From contig JANSLP010000028.1 in NCBI GenBank assembly GCA_029298735.1, positions 62,001 through 126,000 of the forward strand: DNA of 64,000 bases, given 5' to 3'. The notes under the pieces are model-generated. The model did no database searches. It saw nothing but the letters and a program-made list of their open reading frames with translations, and had not been told where the DNA came from. Positions 49,651 through 61,532 of this stretch are shown in pieces. A program made the translations under genes and the position numbers. This DNA comes from Ophiostoma sp. CBS 140.51. Its lineage: Eukaryota > Ascomycota > Sordariomycetes > Ophiostomatales > Ophiostomataceae. Each line of letters opens with the position of its first letter. Position 1 is the stretch's first letter.

Positions 49651-52600
49651 TCATGTATTCGTAACAAAGAAAATGAAGAGGCATGATATTGTTCTTTTGT
49701 GTCTATTCATATTTTTGTCTTATCTTTCTCATGAGCCACCCATTTCCTTTTTTCCTCTTCTTTTTTCGTCAAATCACCTCCGACAAAACGTGGAAAGGGG
49801 CGCACTGGCACACTGAATCCTGCAAAGGGAGAAACAGGCGGTTCCACCCTGGTAAAGGTTGTATTGTGTGGCTTTTGAGTTCCACGTGGCGGGATCCACT
49901 ATTTGTCTTCCAATTTTACTTTTGCTTCTTTTTTCTTCTTTCCTTTCTTCCATTCCTTCTTGTCGTTGTCGCCCCCCTTTTTATTAGCACAACTCTCTCA
50001 CTGTTCTCACTCTCGGCCTTGCCGCTGTCAATCTTATTTTCCCTGCTTTTCATCGTCAGATAGGGTGCTGTCGTTCGTGGAGAGCAAGACCTCCGAATGT
50101 AACAAAAGACACGAGGTTCTTCGTTAGTTTTCTACGACGGTGGCTTTGTGGCTCCAGTTTTGTCTCCAGAAGAAAAAAGAGATCGTTTCTCATCGATATG
50201 GAGTTTCGTTAGCTGGCGTTTGACACCGTTCTTTTTCTGAAACGGCTCAATCTGCCAACGTGGAAAAAGAGGGTCAAGAAAAGAGACAAAAAGAAAAACT
50301 CATAAATTCAAATTGAAGATCATTAACGTGAGGCCAAGGACCCTGTTTTTTTACAGCTTCCCTCTGCTCCCGTTGGCTCGTTTGCTCGTTTGGCTTCTTT
50401 CAATGTTCTTTCAATCCTTCTTTCGCCACCCCGCTAGCATGCACAGTGTCCAGTCATCTGCGTCTGCACTTTGTGCCATCCGCCCACGAGTCAAGTCATG
50501 CAGGTTTGCTGCTGTGTGCATGGCCTCGATGTGAGAAATTTCTCTAGGCGCCCAGTGATATAGATGACCTTCAGGGGGCCTTGTTGGCTCGTGGCAGCCA
50601 TGGGAATTCCAGACAACCGCCCTGCCGCCCGCCAGATGCCAAAATACTTGCCTCCTGGCCACTGATGCATTGTCTTTCAGGAGAGCCTCGTTACGAGTCT
50701 GCGAGTAATTCAAATCTGAACCAAAATTCAAAATTTAAATACGGAGAACCTCGAGCCCCCCCTTCAAGCAGTCTCGGCATTTTTTGACCGACACCCAGCG
50801 ATGTGACATTGCCCAACCATTTAACACATCACAGTGGTACTGCGTCTTTTCGCTTCAGCAGGGAAGAAGGGATGTGCAACAAAAAGGACACTGCAGCGCC
50901 GCATCACTGTATCACTGCAGAAATAATTCAGAAAAAAAAGGAAGAAAATACGACGTCATATACGCAATTGCCTCGTGGCACAAAGTGTGGCATTTCTCCT
51001 TAGCCAGCCATGCCATGTGGCCGCCCCCTCGCGTGGCAGAGTTTCCTTTTGTCTCTGCCGTGGCCTTTTTGGCCTTAGAATTCTCTGCCTTTTTTCCCCT
51101 TGTCTCATATCTGGTTTCTTTTGTGATATCTTGCACATCCCGTTGCGCGTTTCCATTTCGTTCTGTCATCTTCTGTCCTTCTCTCCTCCTCTCCGGTATC
51201 GTTGCCTGTTTTTCTCCTTTTTCTGCTGATCGTCCAGTCTAGAGGTGATGTGCATCTGCGCAATTGGCTTCCTCGGCATCTTGCCCGCCCCTTTTTCGTG
51301 GAATCTTTCCCAGGCTCTGCATGCACTCCGTTGGTTCCGCCATTTTCTGACGCCGCGACGAGATGTGATCAGTCACTTTTCTCCTGCCTCCAGGATTACG
51401 TCCAACGCACAACTGCACACAAAACTGCACGCGGACTGCAAGCCTCTTCTGCATGCTTCCTTCGTCTTTCGTTCGTGCGACACACGGTGTGCCTTTTTGT
51501 ATCATTTTTGTGTTCTCTTGTCCGGATTGATAGACAGTTGTGCAGTCGGCATGGAGAACAGAGAACGTCGCACGTCGTCTGCGTCTGCACTAGCCCCCAA
51601 ATATCCCTCAAAAGTCCATCAATGTACATCGTTGTCTATGATCTTCCATGCGTCCCCAACCTCCTCTTCTCTGAAGATCAATTGGTAGTCGTCCTGTCTT
51701 CGACTTCCCCTGCCGACGCCCTGTGCTAGTGGGAAAGACGCCATAGATAGGCATGGGACAGGGCTCGTGGGTTTCTGTGCGTAACGAAAGCTGAGAAGCT
51801 GATAAAAAGAAACGAGGAACGTGGGAAGAAGGAAATAAGATGCAGCCTGGACATGCGGTTGTTAGACAAAAATCAAAATCCAGAAAAGAAAGCATCTAAC
51901 GACGTTAAATTCTCGGCAAGATACGGAGTTACAACGTCCAAGATTCAAAGACCGGTCCTTGCTTTCTGGGTAACCGGCCTGGCCCAGAGCCCAGAGAGCC
52001 TAAACCCACAGAATCCCACTACATTGTCCCAACCTCCTTTTCCTGCTTGCCGCTATTGCCTGGGCTAGTGAACTTTGGTTTGCACGTCGCGTGGGCGGGT
52101 ACGGACATCTTAGCAGCTGAGAACTATGCAAGGAGGGGAACGTGAGGAACACTCGTACGACTTTTTTTTTTCCTCTGAGGTGGTGGAAGGATGGGGTTCG
52201 ATTGAGCTACGGCTGCATCTCGCGCGAGTCTACGCTTCCGGTGTGTGAATCCGATATGTGGGAGCACAGTTTTCTTAGCTAAACATACGCACACGCAACC
52301 GTCGTCGTATCAAAAAACGAATATGTCTTGGGCATCTACGACGTACGTATCTTATTTCGTACATTTCGCATGATGCCCTTTACGCTCGGATTTTCCATAC
52401 GTCTTAATATTTGGTGTCCTTTCATTTCCGCGAGAATGAGGCGCTGTACTATCTATCTCCCCAGAAAAAAAGAAGGCGGTCAAGGGGGCCACGTGGAAAA
52501 TATCACCTAAAATTAAATAATAAAAAAAGGGTGGTGGTGGCATTCACCGGCCGACGGCATCCCGTCTGCATGCCGCGACGATAAAATGTTGTGCTCCGTC

Positions 52601-55600
52601 GAGCAGCATGGACATTGCCATGTTGCACTCGCAAATGACAATCGGAGGTGTCGGTCGTCCTTGGCTTTGGGGGACAATGCGGTGCTGACGTTATGCATTG
52701 TGTGGTTGAGATATAGAGGTCCTTGTTAGTAACGAGCATGTTTCTTTCATTTTTTGATTCTTTCTTTACAAAGGTTTTCCTGACAACTCCGGCGGGACAG
52801 ATAAATGAACTTACACACGGCGTCTCGTTTTACGTGCGGCAAAGATTACCTTCCCTTTCTGGCGCAGTAAAGTAACGAGGTCCTTTGTGTGTCGAATAGA
52901 CGACCTTGGCACCGGCCACATGGCAGCCCGTCCGCAATATACTTTGTACACTTTCCGTCTCATTGATGGCCCAAGACGGCAAGCCGGCGTCGTGATATCA
53001 CATTGCTACAATATACCAAGAGACAATATGGGCTGTCGATAATGATATGCTTCCTAGACAGCCCAGAAAACTAAATAAACAAATGAATCTGCACAGGGAT
53101 GCAGGAAACGTCGTCGTCTGCGGGTTTTCCGTCCCCGACTGACTCTTCCATGGTTGGCGTCCATCCCATCCGCCTTTGCATGATTTCCGGTGGCTCCCAG
53201 GACTCTACTTGTACTTTTGAAATCAGTTGTCGTTCTTGGGAAAACTGTTGTTGGCTCCCAGCCGTTTGTTTTCTTCCGATCAGCCATGCTCGGACTCTAT
53301 GCCACGCGACAAATCGACGTTTGGACCTCTTTTGCACCTTTTTTCTATGGCTTGTTTTCTTTTTTCTTGCTCCTTTTTGTCAATGCGCGCCTAGGTCCTC
53401 ATATCCATCGAATCATCGGAATAAAAACCTCGTGGCTTTTGGCTCGTGGCTCATGGCTCGTTGCTCGGGTTGTTTAGCTTTGACGCTCCTTTCTGTTGTT
53501 CTTTCGGAATCCATAGTCTGTTTCCCCCTTCTTCTTATTCTTCTCTTCTTCTTTCGTTGCTTTTGTATTATCGTCTTTTCAACTCGTTTTTTATATTTAC
53601 TCGTATTCCTCCTTTGTCCCTTTTCTGATCCCCCGTCTACCTTTCCGTCCACCTCTCTTCTCTTGCGCCTTGGCGCCACGTCGGCCGCCTAGACTGGTCT
53701 TTGCGTAAATTGGGCGGGCTCAATTCGTCTTGGCTTGCAGCACATGGCGCGTTCTCCATATTTTTGTTTGCTTTTCTGTTTTGATTTTCTGCGCTTTGAA
53801 TCGAAGTGTGTGTCTTTCCCCCATTTTATTCTCGGATTTTCCGAGCCATGGATATGCTTTCTTCTTGCTGTCGGCGTATGCAGTACTTCCTGGCCGTCGA
53901 AAGTTGTCCCTTGAAAGCTGGTCCTTTTTTGTTACTTTTGTCGCGTGGCAAAATGCAACAGAAAAGGCGACCCGAGATGCCAAAAAAGGGCTGCTGGAAT
54001 CGCCTCTTCGCCTGTGTGTACTCCGTCTTTTGGGTGCATCCAGACTCTAGACTCGCTCCTTCCCAGATCGCCCGTTATTTTTGTCAATCCTACTGTGTGC
54101 ACAAATCGTAGCAATTACTCCGTTTTCCGCAATACCGGCTGGATGGAAACGCTGCCACGTGCCCAACACGCACAAATAACGTGTCAGCGCTGAGTGGGAA
54201 GGGAGAACTGGAATCTGGAATCTGAAATCGGGGAGCGAAGAGCGAAATAGTTTTGCGCATACGGCGATAGTGCACCCATTCTCGCAATTACCAAAAAAAA
54301 AGTTTTTGTTTCTTTTCCCCAGTCGTTCTTGCTATCTAGACTTTGTGCTCTACCACTTTTTGTTTTGCGTCGCTCCTTCTCTGCTTGATGTCCAGCGTCC
54401 ACGCGCTCCTTCCTTTTTCATCCGGTCTTTCCTTCTATGCTTCCTTTTCATGCAGGGTCATTGTTGCTTTCCGCCCCAGCAGAAACACACGGTCTGAGCA
54501 ACGATACCCGGGCGCTTTCCCTCCTGCAGCCGCACGAATACAGTAGTTGCACACTGAACACGGAGCAGAGATGCTCGTCGAGAAAGGCAATTTTTCATGC
54601 AGAAGCAAGGAGACAAATCGACAGGGTCCTGTTTCCTGATGTCTTGTCTTGCACATCCTCTGCCCATCTGCTCCTCGTCTGTCCTCCCTAGCGTGGCGTG
54701 GCGTCTCTCAGAATGGAAAGCTCGTTAGGTAGGATACAGGTAGCTAGCACTCCTAGCCCACCCCTCCTTCCCTTTTTCGTGCTCTGTTCTTTCCCTACTT
54801 CTTACCAACAAGAGGAGGGAAAGGGCTTGTGCACAACCCATCTGTCGCGCTTTCCTCCTCTGGTTCTGCAGCCTGTCTCACTTTCCGTATGCCCCGGTCC
54901 CTGTCTATTTACAGCTTTGACCTGTGATTTGTTCGTACCTTCCTTGCCCCCTATTTTCTCTGCTCTTTTCACGCGCTCGCGTGTTTTGTCTCTTTCCGTT
55001 TGGGGTAGCGAGCGGGCTTTCTAGGCTATAGTGGACGGCGAGCACTTCACAATACTGAGTAGTGGAAAGAGGGAACGAGCTATCTTGAATCCGAACGTCG
55101 TTCTAGTCGCAGCTCTGCTTTCTTTTTCGTGCCACAAATACATTTTGTTTGCCCGCTCTCCGCAGTTCTGGTCGTATATTTGCTGTTTATCTATATTGAC
55201 CTGCGCGGAATACTTGGGAAGGCGCATACTGCCCGCCCCGTGCTCTTTCCTTCTCTCAGGATTCCCCTTGCCCTGGGGGATCAAATAACTTCGTTGGCTC
55301 TTTCCTTGAAGGCGCAAAACAGAACAAGATAAAGCAGGTGCAGGTGCTGTAAGGAGAAGCATCTCCGTGTAACGGGAGGAAGGTACGATACAGGGCACAT
55401 GTATCAACTGTGTGGAAAGTGCACCAACCGTACGGAGGACGTCGCACTGGCTGACAATAGTAAACAAAGGAGCGCCCCGCCCTCCCCCCTCTCGGCCTGT
55501 CGTCGCTTTCAGCGCATTGGCGCCTGCGTAGTAACACGCGATACATGTGCGGATGCAATGCACGTTTGATGCAGCAAGAGCTGTCTGTCTCGCCTTTGAA

Positions 55601-58180
55601 GCTGTGCATGGTGCTTTTTTCTGCTCTGGCCTCCTCTGCATGGCTCTTTCCGAAAAGAACTGGAACTACGAAAGTCTGCGCTTTCTTTTTTCAATTATTC
55701 TTGTGCTGCTCTTTCCTTTTTTCTCGCATTACTCCTTCGATCCGTTTCTGTCTTTGCTATTCTCTAAAATAGCAAAGCTACCCGCCACGCAAAACAAAAG
55801 CTGTCGATTTCTGTCCTTTTTTTTTTGTTCATCCCTCTTTTGTCGCCTCTTCGTCTCGTCTTTTCAAACACAGCTCGACGACGACATCCAGCGTCTACGA
55901 AGTACTCCAGGGTTCCGAGTCGCATTGCCCTGTCCAGCCATATTCCTCGCAATCCCCAAATAGCGGCTTCCCGTGCCTGGCGATCTCTCAACCGTCGGAC
56001 CCTCCGTGGGCCCCTATCCTTATTCTGCTCATTTCCAGCGATTTGCTCATCTTGGGAAAACACTGCACACCCCAGCATTTTCCCTTCCAAATCTACTGCT
56101 GCTTCCTCAATTGCTCCTCGCACATCCTCCGTTCCGATCTCATCGTCGCCCCAGATCCCATCGCCAACGACCAAAGTTTGCGCCCGTTTGAAATCACCAT
56201 TCGCAGCGCACTCTCTTTACTTACCCCGATCTCTTGTTTCTGGCCCACCGATCTCGCTCTCCGCTCGGGATCTGATCCGAAGTTTCTGCGCGACGCCATA
56301 CACTACCAATTCCACGAGAAACAGCACTTCTTCCCGACAAATTTGACGTTTCTCGACGAGCTTCAAAGCTTCGACCACCGTTGTTCTTTTTGCAACTTTT
56401 CCTACAGCTTGCGCGCACTCCAGAGCCAAGCAATTACCAAAAAGAAAAAGGCAAAGAGAACCTGCAACAAGATCAAATCTTAGTTGGGAGTACGGACCAC
56501 CTCGCAGGAGCTGAGCTACACCAAGTTCTGGACCATCTCGACCCTTCCTTTCGCACATCGTGCTCCGTGCTTGCGCTAGCAACTGGACTGGTCCCGCCTC
56601 GCGCCACCGTTTTTTGCCTCGCCGCTCCTATCAGTTCGCCAGGAAAAGTACGTCGTACTCCGTACTGCGTATACACAGTACTGTCTTGCGTCTTGCAGCT
56701 TGCAACTCTCACCAGCTCGCAAGCTTGTAGAACAGCTCTCTCGCTCTCGCTATCTCTTGCGGATCGGTTTCTTCCCGTCTGGGCACATTTCATAGCTTGT
56801 CGACAACCCCAGCCTATCGGCATATCAGAGCTCCCCCATTGCGCCCTCTCTTTCTAGCCTGTCACGAAACGTCAAACGTCAAGGAACCAGGGATCACAAG
56901 GCGACTTGTCAGGGACTCGTGGTCGACATCTACCCTCATTCGCTCTTCGCTGTCTGCCTCTCTGGCTCTCGGGGCTGCCACGTTTTGTGTGCCGTTTGTT
57001 TCTCTGTAAGTCTGTTTTCCCCTTCCCACCTTTTCGCTCAAAGCACGTTTATGCGTGGACCACACTTTTTCCGAATTGTCCCTTCCCGCGCACACACTCC
57101 TTCTATATTCTGTGTTATTTTATTCCATTTTGCCTTCCCTTGGTCTTCGAGAAGCCATACCGGAACAAGGTTGCTCGTCTTGTGCCCCCCCCCTTCCCCA
57201 ATCTCTTCCCACCCACCTCGTTTTGTTCGCCTGCGGATCTCTTTGACGATTCCCTTGGTTGGTTTCAAGCGGGTCTGATAGGGTTGCTTTGAACAAGCGC
57301 ATCGCTTCATGTTTTGTACTTGTATCCCACTTGTACTATTATCTCTGGCCTGGCATTAGGCAGCACTTGCAGCTTGATGCATAATCTGACCATAAGTGCT
57401 TGATATTTTGGGATGCCTACCCGTATCGAGTACTGTGATTATACCCCAGCCGCACGACATGAAGATAGCCATACAGAGTATAATCCCTCTGCCCCCATTT
57501 CTGTTTATACAATGCACCGCACAAAGTACAGAGCACGTCTTCCTTGAATGATCTACGTGGAGAAAGAGCCTGTGATTTACTTCCATCCAGCCATTATCCC
57601 CAGCGGGTGTTTTATCTCCATGAAGATTTCCATCCCTGCACATCCTCGTCCCTGTGACCAATGACGGTCGTTTGCACATCGCGAAGCCATTTGATCCTTC
57701 TGCACCATCGTCTGCACATCGGCACCCTTCTTTCTGCCCTGGCAAGAAATAGCCACTGACAGATATCTTTTCTACCACAGAGCAACGAAATAAGCACGAA
57801 GTACTTGTACATTTACGTACTGCATCAACAATCATTCGGTGTGCGCAGCTTCGTTGTCCTCATATCAGAATCGAGCAGACTAACCCGCCTCCGGCCTTCC
57901 AACCGGCGTCACGTATTCTTGATAGGGCACGAACGACTGCACACCGGGGCCAGGCTCGAATTGGGTTGATCGACGTGGTGCCGGCATATCGTATCGTCAG
58001 TGCGAGGTTGCAAGGCACAAGAGTGACGAGAGTGACAAGACTGCACAAAGTTGCGGTCAGCACTTACCAAGAAGCAAGCTTGCGCTTGCGGCGCTCCATC
58101 GAACGACAGACCGCGGCATCGATTCGGGAGCCATTTCCCTCCAGTAGGCGTCCGAACTGGGCCCAGGCCAAACCGTCAAG
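49651..58180. other. Gene desert 2, middle: alternating ordinary and pyrimidine-rich DNA
   Basis: No gene is supported. Repeated pyrimidine-rich blocks on the + strand (about 49690-50040, 51050-51230, 53310-53660, 54290-54440, 54740-55010, 55680-55870, 57000-57250) share the sense of the downstream RGS gene. GTAC-centred short motifs (for example 56650-56690 and 57800-57820) recur. 55870-56490 is more evenly composed and open in several frames on both strands, but those frames lack ATG starts and known motifs. A strong splice donor (CAAG/GTACGT) lies at 58180/58181. Confidence 0.55.
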
Positions 58181-61100
58181 GTACGTGCTTTTTTTTTCTC
58201 TCCATTATTCGCTTGATTTTTACGTGCATTTTCTCTTTCATTATCCCCGTTTCATTTTACCCTCCATTTCCCTTCGAAATCCCCACCACTTGCACATCTG
58301 GCGCGTTTCCAGTCAGCGCTTCCTTGCATGTGTGTCGATTTCACGATCTTGCCGTTGTCGAAGTCTGGTTTCGTCGTCGATGATGTTACCCTTTTGAATT
58401 TTTTTATATCGTGGCAATTTTTGTTTCGAGCCTTACTTTTGGCTTTTCCCCATTCCGCATCGACGATTCCCATGCCTCATTTGCCCATTTTCCATTTGCC
58501 CATTCGACCTATGCTATTTTCCCTTGCACGTTTTTCTGCTGTCTCGCTATTTTACCGCCCAGTTTTCCTTTCGTATTTTCTTGCCTTTTCTGCACCATTT
58601 TGCGCCGCCCTTATCCTTTTGCGTCGGTTTGCCCCGGCAGGCTATTTTTGCTATTTTTGCTTCTTTTTTTTTTATTTGAGCGTTTCTGGTCCAGTGGCAG
58701 TCTCTTCAGCCAGTGGCTGGTGCTGACAGCGCGTTGTGTCCCCGCTCGTTTTCTGGGCATTTTCTCTTTTTCTTCTGGCCCCCTTCTTGGCCCCATTGTT
58801 CCCTCACACTGTTCGCCCGCTCCGGAATGATTTTGCACGCGTGCGACATGGGGGTGTGGGGCTCAGGCGAGCCAGAGTCTGCACCAGAGTTCGAAGCATT
58901 CTTGCATTCTTGCTTGGTCGTGGTTGCAGACCTGCAGGGGTACTTGTCCTCAAACCGCCTGGCCGGGGGAGGGAAGATCCCTGAAAGCCACGCGCAGATC
59001 TCGCCGGCCACGCTCTCCTCAGACCGTGTTTTCCACGAGGTCACCCGCTCCACTTGCCACAGGCTCGCACAAGTACCCCGCTGTACCAGATACTTGCTGT
59101 CCTCTTTTTGCAAGTGCCGTCCATTGTTGTTCAGTGTGTCGCCCGCTGGACTTCTGGACTGTCACAGTCACCACCCATTTCCCAGCCACCACCAGACCAT
59201 CCACCACATCAACTGCCATGCCACGCCCGCCCAAGCCGTCACACATACGACGTACAAGTACACATACTGTGGCATGCTACACATTGTCACTTTGTCTGCA
59301 TGTGCAGCGTGAAACAGGCGCCAGATTTCTTCCGATTCGCCTTGTCCGCCCCAAGGCGACGGGAAGCGTTCTGAGCCGTCGGTTGCGGACAGTCTCTTGC
59401 CTAGTGCCTAGAAATGGCTGATTCGTCAATGGCGATGTGTTTCTTCGACGTATCTTACGACGAGTCGGTGTCTTGTTTTATCCCCCGGACTGTCCGTCCG
59501 ACAGACACCCCCCAAACCACTGCCTATCTGCGGCCTCGCAGGGACTGCCGTCATTAGCGCGGCGTGAGCAGTCGGTTATCGCTCTGCTTTCTGTTCGATT
59601 TGTCTTCTTTTCTCCTCTTGCCATCCTTCCATTCATGGAGCTTCATGGGGCTTCATGGGGCTTCATGGACCCTGGTAACAGTTGTCGGCCTTCCTTCCTC
59701 CTGACACCCACCAGTCGGGGCCTGGCCCTGTTATCTTGCAAGTGCTGCAGACAGGCAGTCAAGAAGTTGGGGGCCGTTTCTCTTTTTCTCTTTTCTCCTA
59801 CCGTTCTGCTTTCTCTGCATCTCTCTCCCCATGAGACGCGCGTGTTCTGGCCAAGTGGACCCATGTGATTCCGTCCCAGCCGGACGGCGCAGGTGTGTCT
59901 GTTGCTCCCTTGCTTTTGTTGCTTGATGCTTGCCCTGCCTGTCAAGGCGCTCCTTGGATGCCGAAGCGGTGAGCAAGCGACATGCGACAGCGATAACCCG
60001 CGACGATGGAAGGATGCACTTGGATGTACTTACGGAGACTTGAAGGCTTTTGTGACCAGATTGAAGAATGTATGGCCGCCTGATCTCGCTGGGCCTCCTT
60101 GTTTCTAGATGCTTGCTGGGTGCCATTCGGCGCGACGGTGATTTTATTCCTGGGCATTAATACGGCATTGGCCCAAGCCTGGTGTTTTGGCAAGCTTGGT
60201 TGTCTCACTGTGCTATCTTTGTCCTGAGGCAAAAGACAAGGCAGCTCGCTTTCCGTGGCCAGAATCACCACGAAGGACCAGGATTTGTTGGGCCCGGGAA
60301 TTGGCTGGGCACAAGCGTGCTCACAAAGGTCGGCATTAGCAACGCGCTAGTCGTGACAGGCAGTGTTCACAGTGCTTGCATTGGGCGCATTGGGTGCATT
60401 GCACCTTAATTCCCCCCGTCGCCTGAGAAATACGGAGTGCCAGGGCAAACAGGGCTAGTCAGGCCGCTTCTTTCCTCGCTGCCTTCCCCACCCAAGGTGC
60501 GCCTTCCCCCTCTCGCACCCAGAACCACACCAGCAACAAGGCCACACAAAACGGCAAGTGCGAAGTACCTGTACTTCCCTCGGTACAAAGGGGCCATGCA
60601 ACACGTTCCACACGCCATCCACCCACCCATTCACTCACCCCCCATTTGCACACATTGCACACAATGCAGGCCGCACATTGCATTGCACTGCGACCCAGAT
60701 TGAGGAGTCATGGCGCTGCCAAATGGACTTTTGTGCAGCGCACATGGCGGAGACGTTCTCACGTTTTCACGTTTTGCAACAGCCAGCATCCAGAACCCGC
60801 TCGTTTTCTCCTCCCAAAACCCAGTGCACCAGTGTTGCAGATTGCGGGCTTGCAGACTTTGCATCGCTGCTTCCTTGTCCACCGCGCGCCTTCCTCCTCG
60901 TTTTAGCATTTTAGCGTGCAAATGGTCGCTAGTGCTGTCCAGACATTTGGGGCCAACTTCCCACGCTCTTCCCACGCCTGCCACGCCGTATCTCTGGTCT
61001 TTTTAGTCTTTTTTGTGCCTTGGTGCCGCCGGTTCTCGCGACCTATGCTCCTTTCGTCGCCTCGCCGCCGCACCAGGTCCCCTTTACCTTGTCAGGCGGA

Positions 61101-61532
61101 AGGCACTACGGAACACCACTACTGCCGAACTATTTTCCTTCCCAATACTTTCTTTCCACCTTTTTGTTCCACGCCTTCTTCTTTTCCACTTTGTTCCGCC
61201 CCCCTTTCGCTCCTTCCCACAATCCACTTCCTGGCCCTTTGATCGTTCTTTCTTCATCAAACTTCCTTGTCCTCTTCGTCTCCTTGTCTCCTTGTCTCCT
61301 CGTCACTCGTCGTTTCCTTTCTTTTTCTAGCCAACCCCACCACGTCGCCTCCCCCTGGTCCTCATCCACTTCGTCCCGCCCTTCTCTCACACACACACCT
61401 TTCCCTTTTCCTCACTCTCTTCTCACTTTTTGCTCTCTTCACTTTTTTTTTTTTCCTTTTCTCGCATTAATTCCACTTATTTACTGACGCTCGCCTCTTC
61501 CTTGTTTCTCCGTTTCCTTTCTCTTTTATTAG
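58181..61532 (+). promoter_or_regulatory. Pyrimidine-rich leader region of the FlbA-type gene, possibly a large 5' UTR intron
   Basis: Starts at a consensus donor (CAAG/GTACGT) and ends in CTGAC (61484-61488) followed by a pyrimidine tract and TTATTAG directly touching the start codon. 58190-58800 and 61040-61530 are strongly C/T-rich. The middle carries TACGGAG-type motifs and GTAC strings (60560-60590). Either a promoter and long leader, or an intron of about 3.35 kb in the 5' UTR; transcript data would decide. Confidence 0.4.
59641..59670 (+). repeat. 10-bp tandem repeat, about 3 copies
   Basis: CTTCATGGGG occurs in tandem (third copy diverged at its end to CTTCATGGAC), preceded by a partial TTCATGGAG unit, in the region before the RGS gene. 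Confidence 0.9.

Noticed and set aside
55764..56490. Overlapping open frames on both strands near 55.8-56.5 kb
   Set aside because: The region is compositionally more gene-like, but the three main frames begin at TTG and show no family resemblance. Could be leader DNA; not called.
58713..59312. 199-codon + strand frame
   Set aside because: Starts at GTG, pyrimidine-rich low-complexity translation, no recognisable domain.
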